From assembly GCF_019175365.1 (NCBI RefSeq), contig NZ_CP059572.1, positions 6,944,001 through 7,008,000 of the forward strand: a DNA stretch of 64,000 nucleotides. Direction: 5' to 3'. Below are positions 18,818 to 29,522 of the stretch, in pieces. How positions within the stretch are numbered: position 1 is the stretch's first letter; each line of letters starts with the position of its first letter. The notes beneath the pieces are model-generated. The model did no database searches, was not told where the DNA came from, and saw only the letters and a program-made list of their open reading frames with translations. The DNA comes from Actinomadura graeca (GTDB lineage Bacteria > Actinomycetota > Actinomycetes > Streptosporangiales > Streptosporangiaceae). The position numbers were made by a program, and so were the translations under genes.

Positions 18818-20164
18818 ATGCAGTGGCATGCCCAATACGCATGGCTCGGAGACGGCGTCGCCGCGGACGTCCTCATCGAGGCCGACGGCGAACGGATCAC
18901 CGGCGTCACCCGCGACGTCCCCGCCCCCCGGGACGCGCCCCGCCTGCCCGGCCTGACCCTGCCGGGACTGGCCGACGCGCACTCCCACGCCTTCCACCGC
19001 GCGCTCCGCAGCCGCGTCCAGGCCCGGCGCGGCACCTTCTGGACGTGGCGCGACCAGATGTACGAGGTCGCCGACCGCCTCGACCCCGGCTCCTACCGCG
19101 CCCTGGCGCGGGCCGTCTTCGCGGAGATGGCCCTCGCCGGGATCAGCTGCGTCGGCGAGTTCCACTACCTGCACCACCGGCCGGGCGGCGCGCCCTACGA
19201 CGATCCCAACGCGATGGGCGAGGCCCTGATCGCCGCCGCCGCCGACGCGGGCATCCGGATCACCCTCCTCGACGCCTGCTACCTCACCGGCGGCATCGGG
19301 CGGCCGCTCCAGGGACCCCAGCTCCGCTTCGGCGACGGCACCGCGGGCAACTGGGCGCGCCGCGTCGACAGCCTCCACGAGCACACCGGCAAGGAACGCC
19401 GCCTGCACGCCCGCGTCGGCGCCGCGGTCCACTCCGTCCGCGCGGTGCCCCGCGAGCAGCTGGGCGCCGTCGCGTCCTGGGCGCGGGAGCACCGGGCGCC
19501 GCTGCACGTCCACCTGTCGGAGCAGCCCGCCGAGAACCGCGCGTGCCAGGACGCCTACGGCATGACGCCCACCCGCCTCCTCGCCGAGGCCGGGGCCCTG
19601 GGCGCCCTGTCCACCGCCGTCCACGCCACCCACCTCACCGAGGAGGACATCGGGCTCCTCGGCGCCACCATGACCGGCGTGTGCATGTGCCCCACCACCG
19701 AACGCGACCTCGCCGACGGCATCGGCCCCGCCCGCGACCTCGCCGACGCGGGCTCCCCGATCTGCCTCGGCTCCGACCAGCACGCCGTCCTCGACCTGTT
19801 CGAGGAGGCCCGTGCCGTGGAGCTGGACGAGCGGCTCCGCACCCGCGCACGCGGCCACTGGACGGCCGGGGAGCTGCTCACCGCCGCCACGTCCGCCGGC
19901 CACTCCGCCCTCGGCTGGCCCGAGGCGGGACGGCTGGAGCCCGGCGCCTACGCCGACCTCGTCACCGTGGACCTCGGCTCGGTCCGCACCGCCGGCGCCG
20001 GAGCCGCGCACGCCGCCGAGGCCGCCGTCTTCGCCGCGACCGCCGCCGACGTCCGGCACGTGGTCGTCTCCGGCCGCCAGATCGTCCACGACGGCCGCCA
20101 CCTGCTGGTCGACGATGTCGCGGACGCGCTGGCGGAAGCCGTCACCGCCGTGACGGACGCGTGA
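18818..20164 (+). CDS. hutF: Formimidoylglutamate deiminase
   Basis: A 448-aa amidohydrolase-superfamily enzyme hydrolysing N-formimidoyl-L-glutamate to N-formyl-L-glutamate and ammonia. Metal-binding residues are seen in ADAHSHAFHRAL (HxH), HVHLSEQPAEN, HATHLTEEDI and CLGSDQHAVLDLFEEAR (Asp). It starts at ATG 18818, 10 bp after the M20 gene, and is followed 12 bp later by hutI. Its presence shows that this hut pathway is the five-step version through formylglutamate and not the HutG formiminoglutamase version. Confidence 0.95.
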   Translation: MQWHAQYAWLGDGVAADVLIEADGERITGVTRDVPAPRDAPRLPGLTLPGLADAHSHAFHRALRSRVQARRGTFWTWRDQMYEVADRLDPGSYRALARAVFAEMALAGISCVGEFHYLHHRPGGAPYDDPNAMGEALIAAAADAGIRITLLDACYLTGGIGRPLQGPQLRFGDGTAGNWARRVDSLHEHTGKERRLHARVGAAVHSVRAVPREQLGAVASWAREHRAPLHVHLSEQPAENRACQDAYGMTPTRLLAEAGALGALSTAVHATHLTEEDIGLLGATMTGVCMCPTTERDLADGIGPARDLADAGSPICLGSDQHAVLDLFEEARAVELDERLRTRARGHWTAGELLTAATSAGHSALGWPEAGRLEPGAYADLVTVDLGSVRTAGAGAAHAAEAAVFAATAADVRHVVVSGRQIVHDGRHLLVDDVADALAEAVTAVTDA

Positions 20165-20176
20165 GACCCTGCCCAC

Positions 20177-21349
20177 GTGAGCATCACCGTCACGAACATC
20201 GGGGAACTGGTCACCAACGAGCCCGGGACCGGGGAGGGCCCGCTCGGCGTCCTCCGCGACGCCGCCGTCGTGATCGACGGCGGGACGGTCGCCTGGACGG
20301 GCCCGGCCTCCCGGGCCCCCGCCGCCGACACCTCGTTCGACGCCGCCGGACGCGCCGTCCTCCCCGGCTTCGTCGACTCCCACGCCCACCTCGTCTTCGC
20401 CGGGGAACGCGCCGAGGAGTTCGCCGCCCGCATGAGCGGCCGCCCCTACGGCGCGGGCGGCATCCGCACGACGGTCGCCCGCACCCGCGCCGCGTCCGAC
20501 GACCGCCTGCGCGCCAACCTGCGCCGCCTCGTCGACGAGATGGCCCGGCAGGGGACGACGACCGTCGAGTGCAAGTCCGGCTACGGCCTCACCGTCGAGC
20601 AGGAGGAACGCGCCGTCCGCATCGCCGCGGAGGTCGCCGACGAGGTCACCTACCTCGGCGCGCACGTCGTCCCGCCCGAGTACGGCGACGACACCGACGC
20701 CTACGTCGACCTGGTCACCACCGGCATGCTCTCCGCCTGCGCCCCCCACGCCCGCTGGGTGGACGTCTTCTGCGAGGAGGGCGCCTTCGACGCCGGCCAG
20801 GCCCGCGCCGTGCTCCAGGCAGGGGTGAAGGCGGGCCTGGCCCCCCGCGTCCACGCCAACCAGCTCACCCAGGGCCCGGGCGTCCGCCTCGCCGTGGAGC
20901 TGGACGCCGCGTCCGCCGACCACTGCACGTTCCTCGGCGACGCCGACGTCGACGCCCTCGCGTCCTCCCGCACCGTCGCGACGCTGCTGCCCGGCGTCGA
21001 GTTCTCCACCCGCCAGCCCTACCCGGACGCGCGCCGCCTCCTGGACGCGGGTGCCACCGTCGCCCTCGCCACCGACTGCAACCCCGGCTCCTGCTTCAGC
21101 TCCAGCATGGCCTTCTGCATCGCCGTGGCCGTCCGCGACATGCGCATGACCCCGGCCGAGGCCGTCTGGTCCGCCACCGCAGGCGGTGCCCACGCGCTAC
21201 GCCGTACCGACGTGGGCCGCCTAGGGCCCGGCGCGCGCGCGGACGTTCTGCTACTGGACGCCCCGTCGCACATCCATCTCGCCTACCGCCCCGGCGTCCC
21301 CCAGGTCGCCGCCGTGTGGAAGGGCGGACGTCAGGTGGCGCCGAGGTAG
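20177..21349 (+). CDS. hutI: Imidazolonepropionase
   Basis: A 390-aa cytoplasmic amidohydrolase that opens the imidazolone ring of 4-imidazolone-5-propionate to give N-formimidoyl-L-glutamate. Motifs include [19 protein letters not shown] (metal-binding HxH), [27 protein letters not shown], and [14 protein letters not shown] with the metal Asp. The start is GTG 20177. The last 19 bp overlap the end of the convergent flavin reductase gene, with no terminator between them. Confidence 0.96.
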   Translation: MSITVTNIGELVTNEPGTGEGPLGVLRDAAVVIDGGTVAWTGPASRAPAADTSFDAAGRAVLPGFVDSHAHLVFAGERAEEFAARMSGRPYGAGGIRTTVARTRAASDDRLRANLRRLVDEMARQGTTTVECKSGYGLTVEQEERAVRIAAEVADEVTYLGAHVVPPEYGDDTDAYVDLVTTGMLSACAPHARWVDVFCEEGAFDAGQARAVLQAGVKAGLAPRVHANQLTQGPGVRLAVELDAASADHCTFLGDADVDALASSRTVATLLPGVEFSTRQPYPDARRLLDAGATVALATDCNPGSCFSSSMAFCIAVAVRDMRMTPAEAVWSATAGGAHALRRTDVGRLGPGARADVLLLDAPSHIHLAYRPGVPQVAAVWKGGRQVAPR

Positions 21350-21813
21350 CGGCGGTTGACCCGGATCAGCGGCTTCTCCCCGCGGGCGACGTAGTCCGCG
21401 GACAGGACCTCGGCGACGAAGAGCGTGTGATCGCCGGCGTCGACGGCCTGGCGTGTCTCGCATTCGAGGGCGGCCAGGCCGGAGCCGGGGATGAGCGCGC
21501 CGGTCAGGGGGCCGCGGTGGTGGGGCTCGCCCGCGAGGAGCAGGCGGGCGCTCGGGCGGCCCTCGGCGGCGAAGCGTCCCGCGAGGGCGCGCTGGCCCGC
21601 GGCGAGGACGGTCGCGGCCCACCGCTCGCGGCGCCGCAGGACCTCGGCCAGGTAGGACGACGAGCCCACGCCCGCCAGGACCATCGGCGGCTCCAGGGAC
21701 ACCGACGTGAACGAGGTCACGGTCGTGCCGAGGTCGTCGCGGCCGTCCCGGACCGTCAGCACGGCCACGCCGGTGGCGAAGGACGCGACGGCCTCGACGA
21801 AGCCGGTGGTCAG
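21331..21813 (-). CDS. Flavin reductase-like (FMN-binding split barrel) protein
   Basis: A 160-aa protein of the NAD(P)H:flavin oxidoreductase family, which supply reduced FMN or FAD to two-component monooxygenases. The family start [19 protein letters not shown], the flavin-contacting [17 protein letters not shown] and the C-terminal [10 protein letters not shown] are clear. No ATG or GTG lies upstream of the conserved N-terminus. The best start is CTG at 21813, with GGGAG 5 nt upstream, and it overlaps the sppA stop as CTGA. That implies coupled translation from a non-standard start. The partner monooxygenase is not in the window. Confidence 0.82.
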   Translation of the reverse strand: MTTGFVEAVASFATGVAVLTVRDGRDDLGTTVTSFTSVSLEPPMVLAGVGSSSYLAEVLRRRERWAATVLAAGQRALAGRFAAEGRPSARLLLAGEPHHRGPLTGALIPGSGLAALECETRQAVDAGDHTLFVAEVLSADYVARGEKPLIRVNRRYLGAT

Positions 21814-23513
21814 CGGATCTCCCAGGAGCCGGGGAGGGTGAGGGGACCTGCGGCGGGCAGGCCCAGCCGGGCGGCGAGCCCGCCGAGGGAGCCCCAGCCG
21901 TCGAAGCGGGCGGCCGCGGCCGCGCGGTCCTCGCTGGACTCCGGCGGGCGCAGCCGCTCCAGCGGCGAGGTGTGCGGGTAGGTGCGCACCGGCGCGTCGG
22001 CGGCGAGCCCGGACCGCTTGCGCGCCAGGTCGAGGGCCAGGTCGAGGCCGCCCAGCTCGTCCACCAGGCCGCCGTCCTTGGCGTCGGCGCCCGTCCAGAC
22101 CCGGCCCCGGGCAAGCTCGTGGACACGGTCGCGGGACAGCTCGCGGCCCTCGGCGACCTTGGTGGTGAAGTCGTCGTAGATCCGGTCGAGGGAGGCGTTG
22201 ACGCGCTCCCACTCGGAGTCGCTGAAGTCCTTGGTGGCGCTGAACATGCGGGCGTGCTCGCCGTCGGCGACGGTGCCGAGGCCGATGCCGACGCGCTCCA
22301 GCAGGCCGTTCACCACGGCCTTGCCGACCACGACGCCGATCGAGCCGGTGATCGTGCCGGGCTGCGCGACGATCGTGTCCGCCGCCATCGCCACGTAGTA
22401 GCCGCCGGACGCGGCGACGTCGCCCATCGAGACGATCACGGGCTTGCCGGCGCGGCGGGCCAGCACGACCTCGCGCCAGATCGCGTCGGAGGCCACGGCG
22501 GAGCCGCCGGGGCTGTTCACCCGGAAGACGATCGCCTTGACCCGGTCGTCCTTCGTGGCGGCCCGGAACGCGGCGCCGACGGTGTCCGAGCCCATCGCGG
22601 GACCGGAGTTCGGCAGCGGGCCGCCGCGCCCGCTGCGGCCGAGGCGGATCGGGCCGTGCCCGTTGATCAGGGCGACGAAGTCCTGCCGCCCCGGCTGCGG
22701 GAGGCGCCGGGCGAGGCCGTGCGTGCGGTTGTAGCGGGCCACGTAGCGCAGCTGGGCGGTCTCGCCGAACCGCTCGCGCAGGTCGGCGTACACCTCGTCG
22801 CGGTAGCCGAGCCGGTCGACCAGGCCCTCTTCCAGGGCCTCGTCCGCGAGCAGCGGGCCGCGGTCGGTGAGCTCGCGGACCTTCTCGGCGGTCAGCCCGC
22901 GGGCGGCGGCGATGCCCTCGGTGATCTGCTCGCCGATGGACGTCACGAGCCGCTGGGACGACTCCTCGTGCTCGGGCGTGTACGTCCGCTCCATGAACGT
23001 GTTCGCCATGGTCTTGTACTCGTACCGCTTGGCGAAGCGCGGCCGGACCCCCGCCTTCTCCAGCGCGCCCGCGAAGAAGGGCTCCTCAAGCGCCACGCCG
23101 GTGAGGCCGACCTCGCCGGTGGGCTGGAGGTAGATCGTGTCGAAGGCGGTGGCCAGGTAGAACGGGACGGTGCCCCGGCCGCCCTCGCCGAACGTCTCCG
23201 CCCAGGCGACGGCGAGCTTGCCCGCCTCGCGGAACGCCTGGACGGCCTCCCGCAGCTCCTGCGCGAGCGCCAGCCCGGCCCCGCCGGTCACCTTCACGAC
23301 CAGGGCCCGGACACGGCTGTCGGAGCGGGCGCGGCGCAGCCCGTCCAGGACGTCCCGCAGGTTGGTGCGGCGCATGGACATGATCGCCGAGATCGGGTCC
23401 GCGGGCGCGGTCTCCACGATGCCCTCGGTGAGGTCCAGCTCCAGGATCAGCGGGGCCGTCCGCCGGTCCCGGGCCTGCTTGATGACGTTGACGACCGTGC
23501 CGGGATCCACCAT
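21810..23513 (-). CDS. sppA: Signal peptide peptidase SppA (67K type, S49 family)
   Basis: A 567-aa serine protease with two tandem S49 halves. The catalytic Lys lies in the N-terminal half in the segment AKRYEYKTMANTFMERTYTPEH, and the nucleophile Ser in the C-terminal half in SMGDVAASGGYYVAMAADTIVA. SppA proteins degrade signal peptides left in the membrane and also act in protein quality control. Unlike the E. coli enzyme, no N-terminal transmembrane anchor is visible: the protein begins MVDPGTVVNVIKQARDRRTAPLILELDL. It may be cytoplasmic or peripherally bound. The stop overlaps the flavin reductase start. Confidence 0.92.
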   Translation of the reverse strand: MVDPGTVVNVIKQARDRRTAPLILELDLTEGIVETAPADPISAIMSMRRTNLRDVLDGLRRARSDSRVRALVVKVTGGAGLALAQELREAVQAFREAGKLAVAWAETFGEGGRGTVPFYLATAFDTIYLQPTGEVGLTGVALEEPFFAGALEKAGVRPRFAKRYEYKTMANTFMERTYTPEHEESSQRLVTSIGEQITEGIAAARGLTAEKVRELTDRGPLLADEALEEGLVDRLGYRDEVYADLRERFGETAQLRYVARYNRTHGLARRLPQPGRQDFVALINGHGPIRLGRSGRGGPLPNSGPAMGSDTVGAAFRAATKDDRVKAIVFRVNSPGGSAVASDAIWREVVLARRAGKPVIVSMGDVAASGGYYVAMAADTIVAQPGTITGSIGVVVGKAVVNGLLERVGIGLGTVADGEHARMFSATKDFSDSEWERVNASLDRIYDDFTTKVAEGRELSRDRVHELARGRVWTGADAKDGGLVDELGGLDLALDLARKRSGLAADAPVRTYPHTSPLERLRPPESSEDRAAAAARFDGWGSLGGLAARLGLPAAGPLTLPGSWEIR

Positions 23514-23633
23514 GACCCCACCTTATGCGCTGCCGCGGGGCCCCTCGGCGCGCGAAGGCGCGGTTCGGGAGGACACGCAGCCGACGCCGGCGCGCCCGGC
23601 CGATCCCGTGCGCCGCCGCCCAGCGCACCGGTC

Positions 23634-25139
<1,506 letters not shown>

Positions 25140-25157
25140 CGCAGGCTCCTCGGGGCC

Positions 25158-25199
25158 GTCGCACTCGGACAGGGTCCCGGTCGCACTCGGACAGGGTCC
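25158..25199. repeat. 20-bp perfect direct repeat, 22-bp period, between divergent genes
   Basis: GTCGCACTCGGACAGGGTCC occurs at 25158-25177 and again at 25180-25199, separated by 2 bp. The 22-bp period is two helical turns, so both copies face the same side of the DNA. The pair is 18 bp from the kinase start codon and 65 bp from the Nudix gene. It may be a regulator binding pair; it could also be a recent duplication. Confidence 0.8.
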
Positions 25200-25264
25200 A
25201 CCGGTGTCGCCCCCCAACGACGCCTCCACCGTACTGGGATCGGCCGGCGGATATCGTCGGCCCC

Positions 25265-26125
25265 ATGGGAGACGGCGACGGCTGGGCCGGATGCGGGCAG
25301 GGCCACACCCACTGGGGCCGGTTCGGCGCCGCCGGGCTGCTGGCCTACCACCGCGACGCGGGCGGGCAGCTCTGGGTGCTGCTCCAGCAGCGCGCCTGGT
25401 GGGGCCTCGGCGGTGGCACGTGGGGCATGTTCGGGGGCGCGCTGCACAGCCATGAGGACGCCGTGACCGGCGCCCTCCGCGAAACCTCCGAGGAGTGCAC
25501 GCTCGATCCCGGGGACGTGGACGTGCAGGGCACCAGCGTCGAGGACCACGGCGGCTGGTCGTTCACGTCCGTGACAGGGGCGCTCCCCGAGCGCGTCGAG
25601 GTGAGGCCCGCGTCGCGGGAGACGCGCAAGGCCGAGTGGGTGCGCGCCGAGGAGGTCGAGGACCGCAAGCTGTTCGCACCGTTCGCCCGCTCCTGGCCGC
25701 GTCTCCAGGACGCGATGAAGAAACTCGTCCTCGTCGTGGACGCGGCGAACGTCGTCGGCGCGCGCGCGGACGGCTGGTGGAAGGACAGGGCGGGCGCGAA
25801 CGCCCGTCTGCGTGACGAGCTCGCGACGCTGAACAGGGGCGTGCAGGGGATCCCGGGCGGCCTCGTCTCCTATGACCGGGCGTTCCCGGAGGTCGTCCTG
25901 GTCGTCGAGGGCGCGGCGCGGAAGGTCGCCGACGAGCAGGGCGAGGGCGTGCGCGTCGTCGCGGCGCCCGGCAGCGGCGACGACCACATCGTCGGGCTCC
26001 TCGGCGATCCCCGCCCGGACACGGTCCACCTGGTCGTGACGGCCGACCGGGAGCTCCGCGCCCGCTGCGAGGGCGAGGGCGCCGCCGTCACCGGCCCCCG
26101 CTGGCTCCTCGACCGCCTCCCCTGA
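25265..26125 (+). CDS. Nudix hydrolase fused to a NYN/PIN-like domain
   Basis: A 286-aa two-domain protein. Residues ~15-145 form a Nudix domain with the box GGALHSHEDAVTGALRETSEEC; the GxxxxxEx7REUxEE core is intact, while the usual Gly after the last EE is Thr. Residues ~150-286 look like a NYN/PIN-type nuclease fold: LVLVVDAANVVG with the conserved Asp and Asn, acidic positions in GSGDDHIVGLL, and VVTADRELRARCEGEGA. Nudix enzymes hydrolyse X-linked nucleoside diphosphates; NYN/PIN domains cleave RNA. An RNA- or nucleotide-processing role is likely but not proven. It ends 3 bp from the convergent ACT gene. Confidence 0.82.
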   Translation: MGDGDGWAGCGQGHTHWGRFGAAGLLAYHRDAGGQLWVLLQQRAWWGLGGGTWGMFGGALHSHEDAVTGALRETSEECTLDPGDVDVQGTSVEDHGGWSFTSVTGALPERVEVRPASRETRKAEWVRAEEVEDRKLFAPFARSWPRLQDAMKKLVLVVDAANVVGARADGWWKDRAGANARLRDELATLNRGVQGIPGGLVSYDRAFPEVVLVVEGAARKVADEQGEGVRVVAAPGSGDDHIVGLLGDPRPDTVHLVVTADRELRARCEGEGAAVTGPRWLLDRLP

Positions 26126-26128
26126 CCG

Positions 26129-26491
26129 TCAGGGCGCGGTGACGCGGTGCCCGGCTCCCGCGAGGGTGTCGGTCGCGTCCTTCAGGCGGTGCTCGGGGAC
26201 AAGCACCAGGTCGGCGTGGTAGGTGGACGCGACGAAGACCGGCACCCCGGCCTCGGCCAAGGGCCCGACGACCGCGGCCAGCATCCCCGGGGTGTCCAGG
26301 CCGTGACCGGCGTCGCCGTAGAAGCCGGCCCACCGCTCCGTCTCGGCGAACGGCGATGCGTCCCGGACGACGGTGAGGCCCTCCGGGGCCCGCACCAGCG
26401 CGATCCACTCGTCGTCTTCGGGGAACGTCGCGTTCGGCAGGTGCTCCACCATGAACTGTGACGGGACGACGTGCAGGCGCTGGGCGGTCAT
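26129..26491 (-). CDS. ACT-domain protein (CASTOR/ACT type)
   Basis: A 120-aa protein with two short ACT-like halves: EWIALVRAPEGLTVVRDAS and TPGMLAAVVGPLAEAGVPVFVASTYHADLVLVPEHRL. Proteins of this size and pattern are amino-acid-binding regulators or sensors. It lies 9 bp downstream of glgB in the same direction, so the two are probably cotranscribed, although no functional link is evident. Confidence 0.85.
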   Translation of the reverse strand: MTAQRLHVVPSQFMVEHLPNATFPEDDEWIALVRAPEGLTVVRDASPFAETERWAGFYGDAGHGLDTPGMLAAVVGPLAEAGVPVFVASTYHADLVLVPEHRLKDATDTLAGAGHRVTAP

Positions 26492-26500
26492 GCCGTCACC

Positions 26501-28945
26501 CTAGTCGCCCTGAGGAAGCCCCCTGCGGGTGCTCTGCTTCCCGGCTTCCGGTTCTCCCGCGCTCCGTTTCCGAGGGCTCCGTTTCTGGGGGCTTCGTTTC
26601 TGGGGGCTTCGTTTCTGGGGGCTTCGTGCCCGGGAACCCTGTTCCCGGGAGCTTTGTCCCTGGGCACTCTGTGCCTCGGCTGCTTGTCCTTCGGCGCTCG
26701 GTACCTCGGGCTTCTGTTCCTCGGGGACGAGCCAGACCGCGCCCAGCGGCGGGACGCGCAGGACGGCGGACGCGGGGAGGCCGTGCCACGGCTCGTCGGT
26801 CGTCTCGACGCGCCCGAGGTTGCCGACGCCGCTGCCGCCGTACTCGAAGGCGTCGGTGTTGAGGACCTCGCGCCAGACGCCCGCACGCGGGAGGCCGAGC
26901 CGGTAGCCCTCGTGCGGATTCCCCGCGAAGTTGACGACGCACGCCAAAACCGGCGGCTCGCCCGTCTCCGCCGAGCCGTACCGCAGGAAGGACAGCGTGT
27001 TCCCGCCCGCGTCGTTGCCGTCGATCCAGCGGAAGCCCTCGTGGTCGCTGTCGCGCGTCCACAGCGCGGGCGCCGCCTGGTAGGCGTGGTTCATCTCGCG
27101 GACGAGCTTCTGGAGCCCGAGATGCAGGGCGCCCTCGGCGGCGTTGTCCAGCAGCCACCAGTCGAGCGGGCGCTCCTCGGCCCATTCGGCGCCCTGGCCG
27201 AACTCCTGGCCCATGAACAGCAGCTGCTTGCCCGGATGCGACCACATGTAGGCGAGCAGGGCGCGGAGCCCCGCGAACTGCTGCCAGGTGTCGCCCGGCA
27301 TCTTGCTGAGCAGCGAGCCCTTCCCGTGCACCACCTCGTCGTGCGACAGCGGCAGGACGTAGTTCTCCGAGAACGCGTACACCAGCGAGAACGTGATCTC
27401 GTTGTGGTGGAAGTGCCGGAAGACGGGCTCGTGGCTCAGGTACTGGAGCGTGTCGTGCATCCAGCCCATGTTCCACTTGAAACCGAAGCCGAGCCCGCCG
27501 AGGTGGGTGGGACGGGAGACCCCGGGCCACGCCGTGGACTCCTCGGCGATCGTCATGACGCCCGGGTTGCGCTTGTAGACCGTCGCGTTCATCTCCTGGA
27601 GGAAGGAGATGGCCTCCAGGTTCTCCCGCCCGCCGTAGATGTTCGGCGACCACTCGCCCTCGTTGCGGGAGTAGTCCAGGTACAGCATGGAGGCCACCGC
27701 GTCGACGCGCAGCCCGTCGATGTGGAACTCCTCCAGCCAGAACGAGGCGTTGGCGACCAGGAAGTTGCGGACCTCGGCGCGGCCGTAGTCGAAGACGAGC
27801 GTGCCCCAGTCGGGGTGCTCGCCGCGCTGGGGGTCGTCGTGCTCATAGAGGGCGGTGCCGTCGAAGCGCGCCAGGGCCCACTCGTCCTTGGGGAAGTGCG
27901 CGGGCACCCAGTCGATGATCACGCCGATGCCGGCCCGGTGCAGCTCGTCCACGAGGTGCCGGAAGTCGTCCGGATTCCCGAAGCGCGAGGTCGGCGCGTA
28001 ATAGGACGTCACCTGGTAGCCCCAGGACGGCCCATAGGGGTGCTCGGCGATGGGAAGCAGTTCCACGTGCGTGAAACCCATGTCCTTCACGTACGCGGTC
28101 AGTTCCGTGGCCAGCTCCCGGTAGCCGAGGCCGGATCGCCAGGAGCCGAGGTGCACCTCGTACACGCTCATCGGCTCGCGCAGCCAGTCGTGCTCCTTGC
28201 GGCCGTCCATCCACGCGCTGTCGCGCCACTCGTAGGACGGGGTGAACACCCGAGACGCCGTGGCCGGGGGCTGCTCGGTGGCCTGGGCCAGGGGGTCGGC
28301 CTTCGTGCGCCACACGCCGTCGGCGCCGAGGATCTCGTACTTGTAGCGCGTGCCGTCGCCGATGCCCGGGACGAACAGCTCCCAGACGCCGGTGGAGCCC
28401 AGCGAGCGCATGGGGTGGGCGCGGCCGTCCCAGTGGTTGAAGTCGCCGACGACCCGGACGCCCCGCGCGGTCGGCGCCCACACGGCGAAGCCGACGCCGC
28501 CGGCCGGGCCGAACGCGGAGGCGTAGGTGCGGACCCGCGCGCCGAGCGCCCGCCACAGCTCCTCGTGCCGCCCCTCGCTGATCAGGTGCAGGTCGAGCTC
28601 GCCGAGCGTCGGGAGGTGGCGGTACGGATCGTCCTGGACGGTCTCGGCGCCGTCCCCGTACGTCACGGCCAGCCGGTAGTCGGGCACCGCGAGCGGCGCG
28701 CGGTCCCCGTCGCCGCCCGCGAGCGCGGCGCCCTCGGGCAGCGTGCCCGCGAAGACGCCCTCGTGGACGTGGCGCAGCGGATGCCGGCCGCCGTCCGGCA
28801 GCACGACCTCGACCCGCTCGGCGAGCGGCCGCAGCGCGCGCACGGTCACGACGCCGCCGTCGGGATGGGCTCCGAGGATGCCGTGCGGATCGTGGTGGTC
28901 GCCTCCGACGAGCCGCTCGATCTCCGCGCGCGTCACCCGTGCCAT
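26501..28945 (-). CDS. glgB: 1,4-alpha-glucan branching enzyme with repetitive C-terminal tail
   Basis: An 814-aa GH13 enzyme that creates alpha-1,6 branches in glycogen or in the glucan made by GlgE. It has two N-terminal carbohydrate-binding modules (first ~210 residues), then the (beta/alpha)8 domain: nucleophile Asp in [15 protein letters not shown], acid/base Glu in [12 protein letters not shown], and the third Asp in [12 protein letters not shown]. The enzyme proper ends near VWLVPEEQ. The last ~70 residues are a charged Gln/Ser/Lys/Arg tail not found in ordinary GlgB, encoded by a 15-bp satellite, with SPQKR three times in a row. The kinship of the catalytic domain is unambiguous. Confidence 0.95.
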   Translation of the reverse strand: MARVTRAEIERLVGGDHHDPHGILGAHPDGGVVTVRALRPLAERVEVVLPDGGRHPLRHVHEGVFAGTLPEGAALAGGDGDRAPLAVPDYRLAVTYGDGAETVQDDPYRHLPTLGELDLHLISEGRHEELWRALGARVRTYASAFGPAGGVGFAVWAPTARGVRVVGDFNHWDGRAHPMRSLGSTGVWELFVPGIGDGTRYKYEILGADGVWRTKADPLAQATEQPPATASRVFTPSYEWRDSAWMDGRKEHDWLREPMSVYEVHLGSWRSGLGYRELATELTAYVKDMGFTHVELLPIAEHPYGPSWGYQVTSYYAPTSRFGNPDDFRHLVDELHRAGIGVIIDWVPAHFPKDEWALARFDGTALYEHDDPQRGEHPDWGTLVFDYGRAEVRNFLVANASFWLEEFHIDGLRVDAVASMLYLDYSRNEGEWSPNIYGGRENLEAISFLQEMNATVYKRNPGVMTIAEESTAWPGVSRPTHLGGLGFGFKWNMGWMHDTLQYLSHEPVFRHFHHNEITFSLVYAFSENYVLPLSHDEVVHGKGSLLSKMPGDTWQQFAGLRALLAYMWSHPGKQLLFMGQEFGQGAEWAEERPLDWWLLDNAAEGALHLGLQKLVREMNHAYQAAPALWTRDSDHEGFRWIDGNDAGGNTLSFLRYGSAETGEPPVLACVVNFAGNPHEGYRLGLPRAGVWREVLNTDAFEYGGSGVGNLGRVETTDEPWHGLPASAVLRVPPLGAVWLVPEEQKPEVPSAEGQAAEAQSAQGQSSREQGSRARSPQKRSPQKRSPQKRSPRKRSAGEPEAGKQSTRRGLPQGD
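26521..26730. repeat. 15-bp tandem repeat array inside the 3' end of glgB
   Basis: About fourteen consecutive 15-bp units can be laid out without gaps. Three neighbouring units at 26581-26595, 26596-26610 and 26611-26625 are identical (GTTTCTGGGGGCTTC); the flanking ones are diverged copies beginning GTN or GCT. The period is a multiple of three, so the array codes in frame for pentapeptides. Confidence 0.85.
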
Positions 28946-29269
28946 GACGTGATGGCCTCCTCGTCACCGGTGGCTGGTCCCCCCTAGGAGTGCCCGGAGA
29001 TCCGCACGTTTCACGCGGGAAGGCGACCTGTTTCCGGGAGATCGCGATTTGTTGCGACCGCACGGGCGCCACGACTCTCGATTGGGGGTCGCGCCGTGCG
29101 CGCCGCCCGTGCGGTCACGTCTCCTGCGCCCAGGGGTTACACCGACCCCGCCGCCCTGGCCTCCACTCCTGTGTCACCTCAGCGCCAGAGGTACCTTCCG
29201 TACCGGTTCGTCCCAGCCCGGCCCGCCCCCGCTCGCGGACCGGGCCGCGCCCGGTGCCGCACCACGGCT
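28946..29269. other. Intergenic region upstream of glgB
   Basis: This 324-bp stretch carries the glgB promoter region. It contains a 13-bp perfect inverted repeat, GACCGCACGGGCG at 29056-29068 with its complement at 29104-29116, separated by 35 nt, plus the 8-bp palindrome ATCGCGAT at 29041-29048. I see no convincing gene. Confidence 0.5.
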
Positions 29270-29479
29270 TCACAGGTCCTCGCGTGCCTGTTCCGCGAGG
29301 AGCTCGCGCAGCCCGTCCGCGTCGTCGGCGGCGACCGTCATTGCGTATCCCGCCTGGAGTTGGGCGTCGGTCAGGTCGGTGCTGCGGGTGGCGTACCAGC
29401 GGCCGGCGTCGCTGCGCCAGACCTGCCAGCCGGGGAAGCCGCTCTCGATGGCCGCCTTCTGATCTTCGAAGTCGCCCAT
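29270..29479 (-). CDS. Small hypothetical protein
   Basis: A 69-aa soluble protein containing FPGWQVWRSDAGRWYATRSTDLTDAQLQAGYAMTVAADDADGLRELLAEQ. The Trp-rich WQVWR...RWYATR segment resembles short actinobacterial proteins of unknown function found next to regulators. I chose ATG 29479 because AAAGGA lies 8 nt upstream. It is divergent from a GntR regulator, with a palindrome between the two genes that probably controls it. Confidence 0.7.
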   Translation of the reverse strand: MGDFEDQKAAIESGFPGWQVWRSDAGRWYATRSTDLTDAQLQAGYAMTVAADDADGLRELLAEQAREDL

Positions 29480-29506
29480 CAAGGTCGTCCTTTCCCCGAG
29501 GCGGCT

Positions 29507-29522
29507 CTTCTGTATACAAAAG
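29507..29522. promoter_or_regulatory. TGTATACA-centred palindrome, candidate GntR operator
   Basis: The 16-bp sequence CTTCTGTATACAAAAG is an inverted repeat with one mismatched pair around the perfect 8-bp core TGTATACA (29511-29518). It lies 28 bp upstream of the small gene at 29479 and about 180 bp upstream of the GntR gene, in an AT-rich island. GT-N-AC type cores are typical of GntR-family operators. Confidence 0.6.

Noticed and set aside
18773..21981. Open frames of 806 and 1052 codons across hutF and hutI
   Set aside because: Both are shadows of hutF/hutI in other frames, with Arg/Pro- or Gly/Val-rich nonsense sequence and no motifs.
26581..26625. Identical 15-bp repeats as a possible CRISPR or regulatory array
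   Set aside because: They are contiguous without spacers, in frame within glgB and encode repeated SPQKR, so they form a coding minisatellite.
26471..28987. 838-codon plus-strand frame opposite glgB
   Set aside because: It lacks any domain and the GlgB catalytic motifs on the minus strand are unambiguous.
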